A stretch of 64,000 bases of DNA from Chamaecrista fasciculata. Lineage: Eukaryota; Streptophyta; Magnoliopsida; Fabales; Fabaceae. Positions 59,601 through 64,000 of the stretch are shown here, piece after piece (the first letter of the stretch is position 1; each line of letters starts with the position of its first letter). The stretch spans positions 228,310-292,309 of the forward strand of contig QANZ01032149.1 in the NCBI GenBank assembly GCA_003254925.1. Direction: 5' to 3'. The position numbers and the translations under genes are program-made. The notes below the pieces were generated by a model that saw nothing but the letters and a program-made list of their open reading frames with translations, ran no database searches and was not told where the DNA came from.

Positions 59601-60091
59601 CATTACAAGAGAACCATAACACTGGGAGGGGGCAAAGAAAAACAAACAAACAAAACTGCTAAACAGCAACACAAAATCACATTAAAACTGACAATATAAT
59701 AGGGAAAATTAAAGTTTGATGTACATAATCCCCAACAGGAGAAAGATCACAGAGCCTCTAATAGAAACGAACTATCAAACTTTGCGGGTCAAAAAAATGC
59801 CAAAGGAAACAAGAATTACATATGTATAGATTGATTTCATAGATCTAAATAAAAGTTACTGCATTACTTGTCATTGCCCTCAGTAGACATAGCAATAATT
59901 TCTATTCCAAACTAAACATCAGATTCAAAGGCAACAAATTAAGGAAACTAAACTAACAATACAATACAACTAAAGTCTCCAAAATAACAATGATGAAGAT
60001 AGCATCCTGGGATTTATCAATAGTATGAAAAGTTATACGACCCAATAAGGAAAAATTCCAACAACCTTGTACAGCAGGGAAAGTAATAACT
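56608..60091. other. Intergenic between convergent GAPN and SF3A1
   Basis: 56608-56900 is the GAPN 3' untranslated region, with a TA microsatellite at 56627-56642. 57130-58440 is AT-rich without recognised content. 58440-60091 is somewhat A-rich and probably includes the SF3A1 3' region close to 60091. No open frame here looks conserved, and I found no RNA gene. Confidence 0.4.
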
Positions 60092-62645
60092 TCATCTCTT
60101 TCTACCCCCACGCTCTCTCAAGGTGAGAGTAAGCGCGTCTCCTCCTCCAACGTTGTAATAGGCAAGTGACATGTTATCCTTGAGAAAACCAGGTTTTCCA
60201 CTCAATTTCTGTTTATTGGCAGGGAGCTGAATTTCCCCAGCAATTTTCTCCTTCAGACTGGCAACAGTTTCAGACAGAGACTGCACTGTAATCTCAAGAA
60301 CTTGTCCTTTGAGATTTCCTTCGTCAACATTTGGAACAGATACTCGGATGACAACAGATCCCTGGGGGTTTAAACAAATAACATAGAAGTTAGGAATAGG
60401 ATAAATACTGAAATACTGATGATACATAAGATGGGAGAACAAAAATCTGTAAACTACATACAGCATGTTGAGCCAGAAATTGATCTTCAGGGATAAGAGC
60501 AGAATCATCAAGTCTCTGCCTCTTTGGCTCTGGTTCTTCTGGAAGAGGGGGAGGTGCTTCCTCAGGAGGAGGAGGAGGAGGCGGCACTCCATGAGGTAAA
60601 GGCGGTGGAGGCATCATAGGCATAGTCAGTGGCGGAACAGGTAGAGGAACAAAAGGCCGAGGAACTTGAACAGGGGTGAATTGAGATCCTGGTGGCGGGG
60701 GTATAGGGATTCCTGGTCCATTCATAGACATTGATGGTGGCATTGGGGGTGGTTGACCAGTCAAAACCGATTGCTGACCAGAAGACATTGACATTGGATG
60801 TGGAGCTGGCCGAACAGATGGCATCATGGGAATGACTGGAGGTCTGGGTTGTGGAACTGGGAGTCCACCACTAGTGGGAGCAGAATAATGGATCATGTTG
60901 GGAGGAACCCGGGGAATATTTAGTGCTAGTCCAGGTGGTGGGGGAAGAGGACGAACAGAAGGGATACCAGGTCTAGGAGGAGGTGCAGCAGGGCCAGGGA
61001 GGTTCTGAGCATTATTATTAGCTGCATCGATTTGATCTTCACCACCAATATTCTGGGACATGGCTTGGTTTGCAGTTCGTCCAATACTACCAGTATGACC
61101 ATCCCATATAACCTGCTTAGGTTGCTCATCTTTCTTTTTCTCAATTTCAGCCTTGACGGCATTGGAGACCTCTTCCTCAGTAGTACCAAATATATCAGGA
61201 CGCAATCGAGCAAGTCCAACAATATTTCTTGAAATTTCATCATCCTGAGCTAAAGTTGTCTCACGAATTTTGGCAAACATTCTTTCCTTTTGTTCTTTGT
61301 ACTTGGGATCAATGAGAGAGATTCGCATATGTTCAGACATTTCACTGATTGGAATTAGCTCGCCAGTGATAGGGGAAACAACATACTTAGTTGGATCTCT
61401 TTCTGCTGGAATCCTTTCCTCTGGTCTCTTCCAATTTTTCACAATCCTCATTGGTGGTTCAGGCTCCTCTGTAACCTTTACTTCATTCTTCTTTCCATCA
61501 TCAGTGTCTTCTAAACTAGCTGCTCTCATGCCCTCTTCAACAAGCTGGGCCTCTTCCTCATCCATTTCCATTTCTACCTCCTTTCCAGGCTCAATAATCT
61601 CTTCTTCAGTAGTTGTCATTTTGCTTCTCCTTACAACTTCCTCAAGGGTCATAGGAGGTGGTAACTCCTCATCCTCATCATCAGCGAAGTCTATAGACTC
61701 AACCACCACAAAATCATGCCAATCTATCATTGCCATTTGCACCCTTTCCTGCTCTATCTCATCCTCAGCCTTCTGCCTAGCCTGCTCCTGTGAGCGTTCC
61801 CATTCTAGCCTATTCACACACCGTTCAAGCACGGTGGTCATATCAGAGACACTTTTCTTCAATTTTTCAGTCAACCCTTTTGGAGGCATCAAAACCTTTG
61901 AATAAGCATCTGCAAGGGACGTAAAAAATGTAAACATGCTGTGAGTTGGTTTTAAGAAATGAAATTGGGGATTATTGACCTCCCTACTAGTCAATCCTGT
62001 CAAAAATGATTTTCCATTACGAGCCACAAACTGCGCTGTAAATTTTATAATATCCAGCTCTTCCCCTGTAATCCCCTCAGGGAGCCGAACTGTGTACTGC
62101 TCAGCTTCAGGGGGTTCAAGTACTTTTCGTACAGGTTTAAACTGAGCAGATAAATCAGGCTTCACTAATGCAGACTCATTGCTATCAGTAGACTGAGCAG
62201 ACGGTGCCGGTTCAGGAAGAGCTGAATCTCCAGGTTGCAAAGGAGATTCCAGGGCAGAAGATTGGTTCTGGGCACGAAATTCAGACAGCCTGTGTTGATA
62301 ATATGCATGATAGGGATCTGATGAATTCAAGAAATTGAACTTCACATTGCCAGTGTTATTTGCAATAATCCTTTTTTCAAATTCTGGCCCATTTTTAGCA
62401 ACAAACTGAGCAGTTTTATCAACAATCGTTCTTATGTCTGGAGGGGGATGTATGATTCCAATAGTTCTTGTGTGGGTAGCAACTGAAGCTGGCACTGGAG
62501 CAGAAACTGAATTTGATTTGTTCTGCTCATCACTTGAGGAATTCTCATCATTTGTATCATCAGTCACTTGAGACGCAGGAAGAGGGCCTAAATTTCCATC
62601 AGAGGGAGGAGCAGGAAGAGGCAGTATTGGCAATGAACCCAGCAT
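60092..62645 (-). CDS. SF3A1: Splicing factor 3A subunit 1 (PRP21/SAP114)
   Basis: Two coding exons, 62645-60462 and 60361-60092 (phase 0), give 817 residues. Two SURP modules are at about 72-114 (IVDKTAQFVAKNGPEFE) and 198-240 (IIKFTAQFVARNGKSF). They are followed by the PRP21-like acidic and charged region, the conserved segment YVVSPITGELIPISEMSEHM (about 420-440), a proline/glycine-rich stretch (about 545-710) and a C-terminal ubiquitin-like domain (about 729-817, GSVVIRVSVPNVDEG, with SLKEKIAGEIQLPANKQKLS and a final GGRKR). The protein is part of SF3a in the U2 snRNP, where SURP modules bind SF1 and SF3A3. Interestingly the same window contains a captured SF1 piece. A telo-box (AAACCCTAA, 63387-63395) is in its upstream region. 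Confidence 0.97.
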
Positions 62646-64000
62646 GACTTGAATTCTCGGGAGACCTCAAACTCTCTTGTATTCTTATTACGTGAAAATT
62701 GAAGAAATATCCAAGAAAAAATCTTGCAAGTTAAGAACCTGCAAATGAGGAAAAAAAAAAAGGGTAAAGGACTATGTCATTTTAACAGACTAATCAAACC
62801 AAATGAAACGCAAAAACATATTAAACGCTTCAGTTTCTTTCTTTCATCAGAGTTTATTTCAACAAAATTCTGCTACCACCTTCCTTTGATTATAACCCAA
62901 ACAGGTATCAAGTCCTACGAGCTTCGCATTCTCCAAATGCCAATATCAAGAATCAAATGAAAAAGACTAATGACAAAAAAAAAAAAAAAGTAGATTCATC
63001 TTGGCTTTCTTAAAAATAATAAGCTTCACTTTGGTCCAAACTAAAAACAGGAGGGAGGATACGGAGTTTTCTTATGATCCGGAAACTTCCAAATACCAAA
63101 TCTGTAGAGAGAAAAAAAAAATCCAAAGACAGCTCAAAGCCTCAAACAACAAAATTCCGTGACAAACATTCAAAAAGATTAACGTCGACTTATTTGAATA
63201 AGAAGCCGCACAGTATCATACCGTATCACACAAAACGGACAGTGGAGGAATTGCTAGATTCAGTGTCACCCTTGGATAGAGTAAAATATCAATAAGAAAA
63301 TCGAATTCTACAGCCGTGCAAGACACAACCACTGGTTCGGACGGTCAAAATGAAAAGACGAAGAGAATCTGCAACCCCCCAAATCCAAACCCTAACACGA
63401 TGGAGGGAGAAGACTATAGAAGAACCGAAGCAAACAAAGCTTCATCTTGCACACTTAGCATTAGCAGTTAGCACTGAATCCACCGTCATTCATACTTTTT
63501 TTTTTTTTTCAATGACGGTGTTGAACAAGAAAATGTAGACTTTTCTCAGAACTCTGTATTTGGGCCTTTCCCGGTATTGTTTGCATTGAGGGCTTGCTTT
63601 CTCTCATGTTTCACTTTGGGCTTTCGTCCATTTCAGAGCCCCAAGGACAATATTGCATCACATCATTGATTAAACTCCTTTTTCTCTTTAAAATAAATAA
63701 ATAGTACTTTCAATTTTCATTTTCGGAGTTGAATTTAAATTGATTATAAATATTTTATTTATTTTAAATTGATTCATATATTTTTATAATTTTTTAAATT
63801 TGATTGAAATTAATGGACGTAGTTTATTTTTCTTGTTTCAAATTTGAATACGATGAATTTATGACTATAAATTACTTTTAGTAAATAATTTGTCTATCTA
63901 GTTAAAACTGTCAAAAAATAATCAAATTATGTTCCAAAAATGAATGGTTCATTTTATAATCAAATAAGTGAAATTAGTTATATATCTCTCTTATTTTATG
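62646..64000. other. SF3A1 5' flank and right edge
   Basis: 62646-63540 likely holds the leader (possibly with an intron; acceptor-like bases lie near 62660) and the promoter. AAACCCTAA at 63387-63395 is a telo-box. 63660-64000 is AT-rich and resembles the old TIR repeat at 31448-32284 and 45480-45930 in phrasing. No further gene seen before the window ends. Confidence 0.45.

Noticed and set aside
61270..61905. Open frame of 211 residues on the plus strand
   Set aside because: Antisense shadow of the acidic region of SF3A1; Ser-rich composition is the complement of Glu/Asp codons.

Overview
The window is nuclear DNA of a flowering plant, most likely a eudicot. It is AT-rich, its genes are split by short GT-AG introns, and the gaps are full of small DNA transposons. 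The genes include a nuclear copy of the chloroplast ATP synthase delta subunit and plant-specific families (CBP60, GDPDL/SHV3, TIL lipocalin, ABCI1). I could not narrow the species further. One 424-base run of N lies inside an intron.

Layout, left to right. 1-5.0 kb: a transposon end, a MITE, a cysteine-rich defensin-like gene and repeats. 5.0-7.8 kb: a five-exon conserved gene of unknown function (minus). 8-9 kb: two hAT-type MITEs. 10.2-11.0 kb: ATPD (minus). 12.4-16.3 kb: CBP60 calmodulin-binding factor (minus). 18.1-19.7 kb: a MULE-type element nested in an older one and carrying pieces of two host genes. 20.3-23.2 kb: temperature-induced lipocalin, whose intron holds a large element and the assembly gap. 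25.3-28.4 kb: SNARE YKT6 (minus). 29.0-33.4 kb: two more palindromic MULEs carrying gene pieces, with a truncated LINE between them. 34.7-39.2 kb: GDPDL. 41.8-42.8 kb: HMA-like protein. 43.2-43.8 kb: ABCI1/CcmA (minus). 46.2-48.4 kb: ribosomal protein S12. 52.5-56.6 kb: non-phosphorylating GAPDH. 60.1-62.6 kb: splicing factor SF3A1 (minus).

The intact genes are ordinary single-copy or small-family housekeeping and stress genes; they form no operon-like unit. Exon-intron models were built by hand, and for every multi-exon gene the reading phases agree across all junctions and the total length fits the family where I know it. The more unusual biology is in the accessory DNA. Three palindromic MULE-like elements within about 15 kb each carry host-gene fragments (SF1-like; ClpR2-like; a GGYGDY-repeat protein plus an unidentified gene). 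Two have perfect 9-bp target duplications. In addition, the 5' flank of the defensin-like gene is a diverged copy of the 3' flank of ATPD, about 8.4 kb away.
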